Assembly: GCF_025397915.1 (NCBI RefSeq)
Contig: NZ_JALIDZ010000007.1
Coordinates: forward strand, 62,001 to 126,000
Length of the DNA: 64,000 nt
Direction of reading: 5' to 3'
Source of the DNA: Microbaculum marinisediminis
Lineage (GTDB): Bacteria > Pseudomonadota > Alphaproteobacteria > Rhizobiales > Tepidamorphaceae
Shown: positions 17,253 to 26,156 of the stretch, one piece after another
How positions within the stretch are numbered: position 1 is the first letter of the stretch
Layout of the letters: each line of letters begins with the position of its first letter
Program-made: the position numbers and the translations under genes
Notes under the pieces: generated by a model
What the model saw: the letters and a program-made list of their open reading frames with translations, nothing else
What the model was told of the DNA's origin: nothing
Databases searched by the model: none

Positions 17253-18170
17253 ATGAACAGGGTACTGACGCGCCGCGACTTTCTGGCCGGAACCGCGGCG
17301 GCCGCGACGATGATGGGATTGCCGATCGGTCCCGCACGGGCTGCGACGGCCAGCAGCGTGTCGCTCGGCGACGCCGAGGTTCTGGTCGTTTCCGACGGCA
17401 GCCTGACGCAGCCGATGAGCTTCGTCCTGCCGGACCGGAGCCCGGAGGAAATCGCCGCATTGGGCCTGCCCGCGGACACGCTGCATCCCGACTGCAACGT
17501 CACGCTCCTGCGCACACCCGACCGCCTCGTGATGTTCGACGCCGGTTCCGGGCCACTGTTTCAGGACACCGTCGGCGCGCTTGCCGACAACCTCGCGGCC
17601 GCCGGTATCGATCCGGGCGACGTGACCGACGTCGTCTTCACCCACGCGCACCCCGATCACATCTGGGGCGTGCTTGATGATTTCGACGAGCTGGTCTTCT
17701 CGAAGGCGCGCTACTTCCTGCCCCAGGCCGAATGGGATTTCTGGCGCTCGGACGATGCCTTTGCGGACCTGCCGGAGGAGCGCGCGAGTTTCATTGTCGG
17801 CGCGCGCAACCGCTTCGACGCGCTCGAGGAGCAGGTGACACTGATCAGGCCGGGCGAGGAAGTGCTGCCGGGCGTGGAGGCGGTGGATACCGCCGGCCAC
17901 ACGCCGGGGCACATGTCCTACGTGCTGCATGGCGGCGGCGACAGCGTCCTCGTCACCGGCGATGCGATCCTGAACGCGGTGATCTCGTTCGAACGCCCCG
18001 ACTGGCGCGTGGGTCCGGACCAGGACCAGGACCAGGGCGCGAAGACGCGGACGGCGCTGCTCGACAGGATCACGGCCGACAAGTTGCGGATCGTCGGGTT
18101 CCACCTGCCGCATCCGGGTATCGGAACGGCGGAGCGGGCGGGAAGCGCCTACCGGTTCGTTGCAGGCTGA
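17253..18170 (+). CDS. exported MBL-fold metallo-hydrolase
   Basis: A 305-residue protein with a Tat signal (LTRRDFLAGTAAAATMM, cleavage near GPARA) and a metallo-beta-lactamase fold. The zinc motif HAHPDH occurs in DVVFTHAHPDHIWGV, with a later metal His in DTAGHTPGHMSYV and the Asp in VTGDAILN. The ATG at 17253 has GGGAGG upstream. It sits between two YeeE/YedE genes ahead of soxR. Its substrate is unknown; a periplasmic sulfur-compound hydrolase or persulfide-related role is plausible from context alone. Confidence 0.88.
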   Translation: MNRVLTRRDFLAGTAAAATMMGLPIGPARAATASSVSLGDAEVLVVSDGSLTQPMSFVLPDRSPEEIAALGLPADTLHPDCNVTLLRTPDRLVMFDAGSGPLFQDTVGALADNLAAAGIDPGDVTDVVFTHAHPDHIWGVLDDFDELVFSKARYFLPQAEWDFWRSDDAFADLPEERASFIVGARNRFDALEEQVTLIRPGEEVLPGVEAVDTAGHTPGHMSYVLHGGGDSVLVTGDAILNAVISFERPDWRVGPDQDQDQGAKTRTALLDRITADKLRIVGFHLPHPGIGTAERAGSAYRFVAG

Positions 18171-18244
18171 GCGCCGGTCGCGCGGCGACTGGGGGCGGCT
18201 TCTGGTCGGGCGACGTCGGGGCGGGAGACTTCGGGGGCGGGCGG

Positions 18245-19342
18245 CTACTCGGCCGGGGCGCCGCCATGCGCCCCGCGGAACGGTGCCAGCGCCGATCCTT
18301 CCAGGAGCCAGGCAAGCCCCATCCGCGCCCCGAGCGCGATCGAGACGATGACGACTGGGGCCGAAATCGCCAGCGTCGATACCGCGGTGATGCCCTGCCC
18401 GACCGTGCAGCCCATCGCAAAGACGCCGCCGATGCCCATCATCACGCCGCCGGCCAGATGGCGGCCGAGTTCGCGGGCGTCGTCGCAGGCCTCCCAGCGG
18501 GTGTCCTTCTTGTGCCAGGCGCCGAGCGTCGCGCCGATCAGCGTGCCGACGATCAGGCCGACGCCGTAATCCGGCAGGCTGCCGGTGAAGGTGATGATCT
18601 GCAGAAGCAGGTCGCCGACGGGCACGACGAACGAGCCGGCTTCGATCTGCACCGGCACGAAGGCGCGCTCGGCGATCAGCACCGTGGAGAGCCAGCCGAA
18701 GGCGATGACGAGGCCGATCGTGACGCCGGTCGCGATCTGCCGGTATTTGCGTCGATAGGCGCGGTCACGAAAGATCCAGTACAGGAGGCCCGCGGCCATG
18801 AGGACCGCGACGACGGCCCGCACGTCCGCGCCGACCAGCGCGGAGGCGATGCTGCCGAGCGACTGGTCGCCCGCGAACGATAGGTCGAGCGCCAGGTTGT
18901 CGACGACCTGGATCCGCGCCAGGCCGACGAGCCCGCGCTGGGTGGCCAGTGCGGCGAGGCCGAGCACGATGAGCACGACCAGCGACCGCAGGCTGCCGCC
19001 GCCGAGGCGGATCACCGCGCCGAAGCCGCAGGTCCCCACGAGGGCCATGCCGAAGCCGAACATCACGCCGCCGATGATGGCGCCGGTCAGCCCGAATTCC
19101 GCGGCCAGATAGAAACTCGGCGAAAGGTCGATGACACCGGCGTGGATCATCGCCTGGGTGGCGACGAGGGCAGACGCTCCGGCAAGCGCCCACGTCCGCA
19201 CGCCGGTTCCATCCCCCGCGTACCAGTAGCGCTCGAGGGCGGACAGCGTGCAGAACCGGTTTACCCGCGCGACATAGCCAAGCACGATCCCGGCGACCAC
19301 GCCGAGAATCGGCAGCACGAACCGTGCGTCGAAGCCTTCCAT
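18245..19342 (-). CDS. second YeeE/YedE family transporter (SoxT-like)
   Basis: A 365-residue polytopic membrane protein related to the one at 15949. The cysteine motifs are VNRFCTLSALERYW, LVGTCGFGAVIRLGGG and AMGCTVGQGITAVS. GGAGGGGAG precedes the ATG at 19342. It is oriented with soxR and soxS and convergent with the MBL gene. Two divergent YeeE-family paralogues beside sox genes resemble the SoxT1A/SoxT1B pairs of Hyphomicrobium-type sulfur oxidisers, where one acts in import and another in signalling; which applies here is not decidable. Confidence 0.87.
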   Translation of the reverse strand: MEGFDARFVLPILGVVAGIVLGYVARVNRFCTLSALERYWYAGDGTGVRTWALAGASALVATQAMIHAGVIDLSPSFYLAAEFGLTGAIIGGVMFGFGMALVGTCGFGAVIRLGGGSLRSLVVLIVLGLAALATQRGLVGLARIQVVDNLALDLSFAGDQSLGSIASALVGADVRAVVAVLMAAGLLYWIFRDRAYRRKYRQIATGVTIGLVIAFGWLSTVLIAERAFVPVQIEAGSFVVPVGDLLLQIITFTGSLPDYGVGLIVGTLIGATLGAWHKKDTRWEACDDARELGRHLAGGVMMGIGGVFAMGCTVGQGITAVSTLAISAPVVIVSIALGARMGLAWLLEGSALAPFRGAHGGAPAE

Positions 19343-19499
19343 GCGCTTCTCCCCTCCGTCGCTTTGCCGCGGCGGTTATTGTTTTTTCGCAATGCTACGC
19401 GTGGACGCGCGGCAAGGCAATTACGGGTAAAGCGGATAGAGAACGCGGATTGGGGGCGGCCGGGCGCCGGAAATCAGGGTCGGGATCAGGTGCCGATGA

Positions 19500-19886
19500 T
19501 CAGGCGTCTTTCTCGAGCACCGGCTTGCAGAACAGATTGTAGAGCGCGCCGATGATCGAGGAGACCTCGTCGTCGGCGATGCGGTAGTAGACCATGCGGC
19601 CGTCGCGCCGGGTGGTCACCAGCCGGTCGAACCTGAGCCGGGCGAGCTGCTGTGAAACCGAAGCCTGCGGCAGGGTCAGCATCTCCTCCAGTTCCGAGAC
19701 CGACTTTTCGCCGTTCGACAGCAGGCACAGCATCAGCAGTCGCGTTTCGTGCGACAGCGCCTTGAGCAGGTCGCTGGCCTTGCGCGCCTGTTCGACGAGC
19801 GCCTCGAAGTCCGCTTCGCTCGCCGGACCTGTCAGGTCGGGCAGTGCCGTGTCGAGTGTCCTGGGTGCCGGCATCTGTTGAGTCAT
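19500..19886 (-). CDS. soxR: ArsR-family persulfide-type repressor SoxR
   Basis: A 128-residue winged-helix regulator of the SoxR/SqrR/BigR branch of ArsR proteins, which derepress sulfur genes when two cysteines form a sulfur bridge. The two cysteines are at residues 54 (LMLCLLSNGE) and 120 (LFCKPV), as expected. The recognition helix region is PQASVSQQLARLRF and the wing is RRDGRMVYYRI. The ATG at 19886 matches the usual family start; a longer frame to 19964 adds unrelated residues. Likely targets are the sox promoters carrying the repeated 13-base element. Confidence 0.92.
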   Translation of the reverse strand: MTQQMPAPRTLDTALPDLTGPASEADFEALVEQARKASDLLKALSHETRLLMLCLLSNGEKSVSELEEMLTLPQASVSQQLARLRFDRLVTTRRDGRMVYYRIADDEVSSIIGALYNLFCKPVLEKDA

Positions 19887-19975
19887 TGTCTTGGTCTCGA
19901 AAGCGTATGTGTATTTTATGCGATTATTGCGCCGCAAAATAGTCCGCTCGGGTGCGCGCGCCAACCGCTAAGGCA

Positions 19976-20335
19976 TCACATCCTCGGCGAGGTCGGCAGC
20001 TTTTCCAGCATCTCGCCGAGAAGCGGCCAGAAGAAATCCGCGCCGGGATAGCCGCGCAGCCGCGCGATCTCCACGCCGTCCTCGACCAGAATGAACGTTG
20101 GCGTCAGCCGCTCCCGCGCGATGTCGCCGAGATCGTCGGGCCACGGTTCGGCGATGTCGACGAACCGGATCGGCGCGCGCCGGCCTTCCTCGGTCTTGGG
20201 ATAGGCGACGCCGATTTCCTCATGCCAGCGCACGCACCATTCACAACCGGCCTGTTGCAGCATGATGAGCTCGGCCGCGCGCGCCTGTCCCGCGACAAGA
20301 AAAGCCAGCACAGCGAAAGCAAAAAGGCTCTTCAC
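19976..20335 (-). CDS. soxS: SoxS-like periplasmic thioredoxin
   Basis: A 119-residue exported thioredoxin-like protein with signal peptide (residues 1-20, cleavage at ARA) and active site CEWC (Cys31, Cys34). In Paracoccus SoxS keeps SoxYZ in its active, reduced state. The conserved cis-proline region reads ERLTPTFILVEDG. I place the start at a GTG (20335) because GGAGAGGG lies directly upstream and the signal peptide begins there; the in-frame ATG at 20440 would add residues with no family likeness and run through the operator region. It is divergent from soxV. Confidence 0.9.
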   Translation of the reverse strand: MKSLFAFAVLAFLVAGQARAAELIMLQQAGCEWCVRWHEEIGVAYPKTEEGRRAPIRFVDIAEPWPDDLGDIARERLTPTFILVEDGVEIARLRGYPGADFFWPLLGEMLEKLPTSPRM

Positions 20336-20357
20336 GGCCCTCTCCAATCGATTCAGC

Positions 20358-20395
20358 GATTGCAATACATAGCAAATAGTAAATATGTTCGCTAG
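20358..20395. promoter_or_regulatory. candidate SoxR operator, soxS-soxV gap
   Basis: GATTGCAATACAT (20358-20370) is followed by an AT-rich tract with ACATA and TATGT as inverted ends (20368-20388). The identical 13 bases recur in the soxW-soxX gap at 21819. SoxR of Paracoccus pantotrophus binds exactly these two intergenic regions, so a SoxR operator is the natural reading. Confidence 0.65.
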
Positions 20396-20438
20396 TTGCC
20401 GCACAGGTAGGGGATGCGGCGAGAAGCGGTGAAACGGC

Positions 20439-21173
20439 ATGCTGGAAGTCTCCGTCGGCGCTGCATTCCTCGCGGGAGTGCTTTCCTTTGTCTCGCCTTG
20501 CGTGCTGCCGATCGTTCCCCCTTATCTTTGCTACCTCGCCGGCGTCAGCTTCGATCAGCTGAAGGGCGACACGGTGGAAGCCGGCACCTCGCGCCGGATC
20601 ATCCTGTCTTCCATCGCCTTCGTGCTCGGCTTCACCACGGTCTTCGTCGGCCTGGGCGCCACGGCCAGCGTCGTCGGGCAGGCGATCGCCCGCTACTTCG
20701 ACATGCTCTCGATCATCGCCGGCATCATCATCATGGTGATGGGCCTGCATTTCCTGGGCGTGTTCCGCATCGGCCTGCTCTACAAGCAGGCGCGCGTCGA
20801 GGTGCAGGGCAAGCCGGCCGGTCTCGGCGGCGCCTATCTGATGGGGCTCGCCTTCGCCTTCGGCTGGACGCCCTGTGTCGGCCCGGTGCTCGCCGCTATC
20901 CTGTTCGTCGCCGGCTCCACCGACACCGCCTGGCGCGGCGCCATGCTGCTGGCCGTCTACGCGCTCGGCATCGGCCTGCCGTTCATTCTCGCCGCCGCCT
21001 TTGCCACCCGCTTTCTCGGCTGGGCGGCACGCTTCCGTCGCCACATGGGGACCGTCGAAAAAGTGATGGGTGCGCTTCTGGTTCTGACTGGTATCCTGTT
21101 CATTACCGGTCAGATGTCGGCGATCGCGCTGTGGCTGCTCGATACGTTCCCGGTATTCAGCCAGGTCGGCTGA
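20439..21173 (+). CDS. soxV: CcdA-type membrane thiol transporter SoxV
   Basis: A 244-residue CcdA/DsbD-family inner-membrane protein that passes electrons from cytoplasmic thioredoxin to periplasmic thiol proteins such as SoxW and SoxS. Six hydrophobic segments are visible. The two conserved redox cysteines lie in FVSPCVLPIVPPYLCYLAG and GWTPCVGPVLAAIL. It opens the plus-strand sox operon from the divergent soxS-soxV region, with soxW 23 bases downstream. Confidence 0.93.
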   Translation: MLEVSVGAAFLAGVLSFVSPCVLPIVPPYLCYLAGVSFDQLKGDTVEAGTSRRIILSSIAFVLGFTTVFVGLGATASVVGQAIARYFDMLSIIAGIIIMVMGLHFLGVFRIGLLYKQARVEVQGKPAGLGGAYLMGLAFAFGWTPCVGPVLAAILFVAGSTDTAWRGAMLLAVYALGIGLPFILAAAFATRFLGWAARFRRHMGTVEKVMGALLVLTGILFITGQMSAIALWLLDTFPVFSQVG

Positions 21174-21196
21174 TGCCGGGTGCCTTAGGGAGGACA

Positions 21197-21784
21197 ATGA
21201 TGCTGAAACGTCTGTTGCTCGTACTGTCCATGCTGGCATTCGCCGCTCCGGCCGGCGCGGTCACCATCGGCGACGACGGTCTGCACAAGCAGGACTGGTT
21301 CTCGATAACGTTCCGCGACATCGCCGAGGACATCGAGGCCGCCAACGAGGAAGACAAGCGCCTGGTCCTCGTCTTCGAGCAGCGCGGCTGCATCTACTGC
21401 AGGAAGATGCACGAGGAACTCCTGACCGACCCGGAAGTGCGCGACTACATCAAGGCCAACTTCAAGGTCGTCCAGTACAACATGTTCGGCGACGAGGAGG
21501 TCACCGACCTCGACGGCGAGGCGCTGACCGAAAAGACGGCCGCGCGCAAGTGGGGCTACGTTTTCACGCCGACGATCGTCTTCCTGCCGGAGCAGGCGCC
21601 GGAAGGTGGCAGCGTCGCGCAGGCCGCGGTCGTCACCATGCCGGGCGCCTTCGGCAAGTCGACCTTCCTGCACATGTTCCAATGGGTGCGCGAGAAGGGC
21701 TACGAGACCGGCGAGCACTTCCAGAAATACCATGCCAGGAAGCTCGAGGAAGGCCGCGCCGCGGGAGAAAATGCCACCGACTGA
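21197..21784 (+). CDS. soxW: thioredoxin-like SoxW
   Basis: A 195-residue exported thioredoxin-fold protein: signal peptide (about 1-21, APAGA) and active site CIYC (Cys65, Cys68) in EQRGCIYCRKMHEEL. A second part with YVFTPTIVFLPE has the cis-Pro. SoxW receives electrons from SoxV. GGGAGGA precedes tandem ATGs at 21197 and 21200. A short hairpin (CGGGC-TTCGG-GCCCG) follows the stop, perhaps weakening transcription before the soxX promoter. Confidence 0.9.
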   Translation: MMLKRLLLVLSMLAFAAPAGAVTIGDDGLHKQDWFSITFRDIAEDIEAANEEDKRLVLVFEQRGCIYCRKMHEELLTDPEVRDYIKANFKVVQYNMFGDEEVTDLDGEALTEKTAARKWGYVFTPTIVFLPEQAPEGGSVAQAAVVTMPGAFGKSTFLHMFQWVREKGYETGEHFQKYHARKLEEGRAAGENATD

Positions 21785-21818
21785 TCGGGCTTCGGGCCCG
21801 CGTCCCGGCGAATTTGGT

Positions 21819-21853
21819 GATTGCAATACATTCAAAAAAGCATATTAATGCAT
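21819..21853. promoter_or_regulatory. candidate SoxR operator, soxW-soxX gap
   Basis: GATTGCAATACAT (21819-21831) is identical to the element before soxV. It runs into TTCAAAAAA and GCAT-ATTA-ATGC (21840-21851), an inverted repeat. ATTCAAAAAA is also present before the MBL-fold gene. The block lies about 85 bases before the soxX start codon, where a repressor could cover the promoter. Confidence 0.65.
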
Positions 21854-21936
21854 CCATAAACAATGATGAGAACATGCGGCAAACGCATGAGAGAAACCGG
21901 ATCAACCGGTTCGAGCGTAGGAGGAGAAACGCCAGA

Positions 21937-22398
21937 ATGACGATACGTATGGGTATCGCCGGCCTCACGGCGATCGTGCTCGCGGCGGGGGCCGCCAGCG
22001 CGGAAACCTTGGCGCCCGGCGATGTGACCTTCAAGGACGGGGCCGTTGAATCGTCCCTGACGGGCCAGCCCGGCGATCCGGAAGCCGGGGCCAAGGCGTT
22101 TGCCGATCGCAAGCTTGGCAACTGCCTTGCCTGTCACGCGGTCTCGCAGATGTCGGACCAGCTTTTCCATGGCAATGTGGGCCCGGCTCTGGACGGTGTC
22201 GCCGCGCGGTACTCGCCTGAGACGTTGCGCGCGATCGTCACCAACTCGAAGGAGGTCTTCGGCGAACAGACGGTCATGCCGGGCTTCTACTCGCTCGATG
22301 TGGGCATCGATGTCGCCGAAGCGTTCCAGGGCAAGACGATCCTGTCCGCGCAGGACGTTGAAGACGTGGTGGCGTTCCTGGGAACGCTCCAGGAATAG
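21937..22398 (+). CDS. soxX: sulfur-oxidising protein SoxX, monoheme cytochrome c
   Basis: Periplasmic subunit that, with SoxA, couples thiosulfate to the carrier SoxYZ and takes the electrons. The 153 residues include a signal peptide (1-22, AASA) and a single CLACH heme site (Cys63, Cys66, His67). The likely distal methionine is in TVMPGFYS. AGGAGG precedes the ATG. It starts the thiosulfate-oxidising block XYZAB. Confidence 0.94.
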   Translation: MTIRMGIAGLTAIVLAAGAASAETLAPGDVTFKDGAVESSLTGQPGDPEAGAKAFADRKLGNCLACHAVSQMSDQLFHGNVGPALDGVAARYSPETLRAIVTNSKEVFGEQTVMPGFYSLDVGIDVAEAFQGKTILSAQDVEDVVAFLGTLQE

Positions 22399-22421
22399 CG
22401 CGAACACTGATGGAGATAGGC

Positions 22422-22874
22422 ATGAAACTGACACGACGTGAAGCGCTCGCGCTGAGCGCCGGTGCCGCCGTATTCGCCGTCGCCGGCGGGCGTGGCACCG
22501 CATGGGCCAGCACCGAGGATACCCAGAAGGCGATCGACGCGTTCACTGGCGGCGCGGCTCCCCAGAGCGGCCGTATCACGCTGAACGCCCCGGAGATCGC
22601 GGAGAACGGCAACACGGTTCCGGTATCGGTCGCGGTGGACAGCCCGATGACCGACGACGATTACGTCGCCGCGGTGATGATCCTTGCCGAGGGAAATCCG
22701 AATCCGAACGTCGCCACCCTTCATTTCACGCCGATGAGCGGGTCCGCGGACGTGACCACCCGCATGCGGCTGGCCAAGACCCAGAACGTGATCGCGCTCG
22801 CCAAGATGAACGACGGCTCGGTCTTCATGGACAAGAAGGAAGTCAAGGTCACGATCGGCGGCTGCGGCGGCTGA
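22422..22874 (+). CDS. soxY: sulfur carrier subunit SoxY
   Basis: Covalent substrate carrier of the Sox pathway; the sulfur intermediate is bound to a cysteine on a flexible C-terminal arm. The 150-residue protein ends in GGCGG, with the carrier Cys148, and begins with a Tat signal (TRREALALSAGAAVF) ending near AWAS. It is exported folded with SoxZ, encoded 24 bases downstream. The start at 22422 follows GGAGATAGG. Confidence 0.96.
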   Translation: MKLTRREALALSAGAAVFAVAGGRGTAWASTEDTQKAIDAFTGGAAPQSGRITLNAPEIAENGNTVPVSVAVDSPMTDDDYVAAVMILAEGNPNPNVATLHFTPMSGSADVTTRMRLAKTQNVIALAKMNDGSVFMDKKEVKVTIGGCGG

Positions 22875-22898
22875 TCGGAGCAACGAGGACAGATACTG

Positions 22899-23225
22899 AT
22901 GGCAGAATCCAAACCGCGCGTGAAAGTCCCGAAGTCCGCCTCGAAGGGTGACGTCGTGACGATCAAGACGCTGATCAGCCACCCGATGGAATCCGGGCAG
23001 CGGAAAGACAAGGAAGGCAACCCGATCCCGCGCAAGATCATCAACAAGTTCACCTGCACCTTCAACGGCAAGGAGGTGTTTTCCGGTGATCTCGATCCGG
23101 CGATCGCGGCGAACCCGTATTTCGAGTTCAACGCGAAGGTCGACGAAAGCGGTACGTTCGTTTTCACCTGGGTCGACGATGATGGCAGCGTCTACACGAC
23201 GGAAGCCGCGATCGAGGTGAACTGA
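22899..23225 (+). CDS. soxZ: sulfur carrier subunit SoxZ
   Basis: A 108-residue partner of SoxY without its own signal peptide, consistent with co-export of the heterodimer. Family segments include SKGDVVTIKTLISHPMESGQ, KIINKFTCTFNGKEVF and FVFTWVDDDGS. It lies between soxY and soxA with short gaps. Confidence 0.96.
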   Translation: MAESKPRVKVPKSASKGDVVTIKTLISHPMESGQRKDKEGNPIPRKIINKFTCTFNGKEVFSGDLDPAIAANPYFEFNAKVDESGTFVFTWVDDDGSVYTTEAAIEVN

Positions 23226-23287
23226 CGAGATCAAATGATGATCGGACGGGCAAAGAACCCGCCGGCATAGTGGAGGAGGAGAAGCCC

Positions 23288-24145
23288 GTGGATATCAGCA
23301 AACTGGGCCTGGCAATCGCGCTGGGGGGGGTGGTCGGTCTGGCTTTCGCTCCGGCGCAGGCCGATCCCGTCGACGACACGCTCGTCATCGATGGCAAGGA
23401 AATGATCACGCGTGTCGATCCGCCGGACGGACATCCGTTCGATGAGGTGCTGTCCGGCTGGCTGTTCCGCACGCCCGAGACGCGCGCGCTGGAGACGGAT
23501 ACCTTCGCCAATCCCGGCATGCTCTATGTCGAGCAGGGTGAACAGATCTGGAACCAGGTCGATGGTGCAGCGGGCAAGTCCTGCGCCTCGTGCCACAACG
23601 ACGCAGCCGAGTCGATGAAGGACGTCGGCGCCGGATATCCCAAGTGGAACGCGGCGGCCGGCAAGCCCTACAACCTCGAGCTCCAGATCAACGATTGCCG
23701 CGTCAACAACATGCAGGCTGAGCCCTACAAGTTCGACGCCGGAGAACAGAAGGCGCTCGTCACCTACATCAAGCATCAGTCGCTGGGGGCGCCCGTCAAG
23801 GTGGACCTCGGCGAGGGCGACATGAAAGCATGGTGGGACAAGGGCAAGGACTACTACTATACGCGCTTCGGCCAGTTGAACCTCTCGTGTGCAAGCTGCC
23901 ACGAGGAGAACAACGGCAACTACATCCGTGCCGACCATCTCAGCCAGGGCAACGTCAACGGCTTCCCGACCTACCGGCTGAAGCAGGCCAGCATGGTGTC
24001 GCTGCACAATCGCTTCCGCGGCTGTATCCGCGACACGCGGGCGAGCTATCCCGACGCCTTCTCGGACGAGCTGATGGCGCTCGAGGTCTATGTGACCTGG
24101 CGCGGCACGGGCCTCTCCGTGGAGACGCCGGCGGTTCGCCAGTAG
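23288..24145 (+). CDS. soxA: diheme cytochrome SoxA
   Basis: Catalytic subunit of the SoxXA complex, joining thiosulfate to the SoxY cysteine. The 285-residue protein begins at a GTG (23288) with GGAGGAGGAG upstream, then a signal peptide ending APAQA. Two CASCH heme sites are present (first at residues 99-103, second in LSCASCHEENNG). The active-site cysteine motif is FRGCIRDTRAS near the C-terminus. An ATG at 23270 is in frame but lies inside the ribosome site. Two heme sites place it with the diheme SoxA type. Confidence 0.95.
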   Translation: MDISKLGLAIALGGVVGLAFAPAQADPVDDTLVIDGKEMITRVDPPDGHPFDEVLSGWLFRTPETRALETDTFANPGMLYVEQGEQIWNQVDGAAGKSCASCHNDAAESMKDVGAGYPKWNAAAGKPYNLELQINDCRVNNMQAEPYKFDAGEQKALVTYIKHQSLGAPVKVDLGEGDMKAWWDKGKDYYYTRFGQLNLSCASCHEENNGNYIRADHLSQGNVNGFPTYRLKQASMVSLHNRFRGCIRDTRASYPDAFSDELMALEVYVTWRGTGLSVETPAVRQ

Positions 24146-24317
24146 GAGGGTCGCAGTAACAGGGTCGCATCGGCGGAGCGTCCGGCTCCGCCGCGCCCGC
24201 TCTACCGGCGGAGGAGCGCCGGCTCAACCGATCGAAGGGGTGAACCGGAGCGGTGGCGTGTCGCCCGCTCCGACGGGGAGCCTTGCCCTGATTTAGCAAT
24301 GGAGCATCGAGACGGCG

Positions 24318-26009
24318 ATGGTGTCACGGCGCGAATTCCTGATGGCGGCGGTTGCGACCGGAGCCATCGTCGGTCCCGGATTGGGTGGACGCTGGACCCG
24401 CGCCCTCGCCCAGCAGCAACTGAGCGAGGACGCACTCCTGTCGATGGAGCCGTTCGGTAACGTCACCCTCGTCCACGTCACCGACATCCACGCGCAGCTC
24501 AAGCCGGTCTATTTCCGCGAGCCGTCGGTCAACCTCGGTGTCGGCGAGGTCGCCGGCCTGCCGCCGCATGTGACCGGCGCCGATTTCCTGGAGCTATACA
24601 ACATCGAGCCGGGATCGCCGGAAGCCTACGCGCTCACCTACGAGGATTTCACCGCGCTGGCCCGGACCTATGGCCGCATGGGCGGCATGGACCGCGTCGC
24701 AACCGTCGTGAAGCGCATCCGCGCCGAGCGCGGCGACAACATGCTGCTGCTGGATGGCGGCGACACCTGGCAGGGCAGTTACACGGCCAACAAGACGCTT
24801 GGCGCCGATATGGTCGAAGTGATGAACGCGCTTGGGCCGGACGCGATGACCGGCCACTGGGAGTTCACCTATGGCGCCGACCGTGTCACCGAACTGGTCG
24901 ACGGCCTGCCGTTCCCCTTCCTGGGCTCCAACATCTACGATGCCGAATGGAACGAGCCCGCTTTCGAGCCGATGACGATGTTCGAGCGCGGCGGCGTGAA
25001 CATCGCCGTGATCGGCCAGGCCTTTCCCTATACGCCGATCGCCAACCCGCGCTGGATGATCCCCGGCTGGTCCTTCGGCATCCGCGAGGAGGATATCGCG
25101 GCCCATGTCCAGGAAGCGCGCGCCGACGGGGCCGATCTCGTCGTGCTGCTCTCGCACAACGGCTTCGACGTCGACCGCAAGCTTGCCTCCCGCGTCGACG
25201 GCATCGATGTGATCCTCACTGGCCACACCCACGACGCGCTGCCCGAACCGGTGATCGTCAACGACACGCTGCTGATTGCCTCCGGCTCGAACGGCAAGTT
25301 CGTCTCCCGTCTCGATCTGGACGTCCGCGACGGCGCGATGAAGGGCTTTTCCTATCGGCTCATTCCGGTCTTCGCCGACGTCATCGCGCCGGACGCCGAG
25401 ATGGCCGCGCTGATCGACAAGGTTCGCGCGCCCTACGAAGCCGAGCTTGCCCGCGAGCTTGCCCGGACCGATACGCTGCTCTACCGGCGCGGCAACTTCA
25501 ACGGCACCATGGACGATCTGATCTGCCAGGCCCTGCTCGAGGAGCGCGAGGCCGATATCGCGCTGTCCCCGGGGTTCAGATGGGGCACGTCTGTGCTGCC
25601 GGGCGACGCGATCACGGTCGAGGATCTGCACACCGCCTGCGCCATGACCTATCCGGCCGTCTACCGCTCGACCATGTCCGGGCAGGTGATCAGGGACATT
25701 CTCGAGGATGTCGCCGACAACCTGTTCAATCCCGATCCCTACTATCAGCAGGGCGGCGACATGGTCCGCGTCGGCGGCATGAGTTACACGATCGCCCCGA
25801 CGGCGGACATGGGCTCGCGGATCTCCGATATGACGGTGCTGAAGACCGGCGAGCCGATCGATCCGGGAAGGGACTATGTCGTCTCGGGCTGGGCATCGGT
25901 CAACGAGAACACCGAAGGGCCGGCGATCTGGGACGTCGTCGAGGCCTGGCTGAAGGACAACCCGGTGGTGACCCTAAAGGAGAACGGGTCCGTGCGCATC
26001 GCTGGCTGA
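24318..26009 (+). CDS. soxB: thiosulfohydrolase SoxB
   Basis: Periplasmic dimanganese hydrolase that releases sulfate from SoxYZ-bound S-sulfonate. The 563-residue protein has a Tat signal (SRREFLMAAVATGAIVG) cleaved near RALAQ. The metal motifs of the 5'-nucleotidase-like fold are visible: VTDIHAQLKP, LLDGGDTWQGS, MTGHWEFTYG, LLSHNGFDVD and LTGHTHDALP. GHWEFTYG is characteristic of SoxB. The gap from soxA is 172 bases with no gene. No soxC or soxD follows it. Confidence 0.97.
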   Translation: MVSRREFLMAAVATGAIVGPGLGGRWTRALAQQQLSEDALLSMEPFGNVTLVHVTDIHAQLKPVYFREPSVNLGVGEVAGLPPHVTGADFLELYNIEPGSPEAYALTYEDFTALARTYGRMGGMDRVATVVKRIRAERGDNMLLLDGGDTWQGSYTANKTLGADMVEVMNALGPDAMTGHWEFTYGADRVTELVDGLPFPFLGSNIYDAEWNEPAFEPMTMFERGGVNIAVIGQAFPYTPIANPRWMIPGWSFGIREEDIAAHVQEARADGADLVVLLSHNGFDVDRKLASRVDGIDVILTGHTHDALPEPVIVNDTLLIASGSNGKFVSRLDLDVRDGAMKGFSYRLIPVFADVIAPDAEMAALIDKVRAPYEAELARELARTDTLLYRRGNFNGTMDDLICQALLEEREADIALSPGFRWGTSVLPGDAITVEDLHTACAMTYPAVYRSTMSGQVIRDILEDVADNLFNPDPYYQQGGDMVRVGGMSYTIAPTADMGSRISDMTVLKTGEPIDPGRDYVVSGWASVNENTEGPAIWDVVEAWLKDNPVVTLKENGSVRIAG

Positions 26010-26156
26010 CGGTGGATCCGAGGCGCGGATAACGGCCACCGCGGACCCGGCGCGCGACGCCGTTCTGACGTAGCGGAATAATACGGACTATGCGATCCTC
26101 CGGTCGTGATGTACGCTGAAGAAAACGCGATAATTTTCGCTCCGTGCGTTTAAAAA

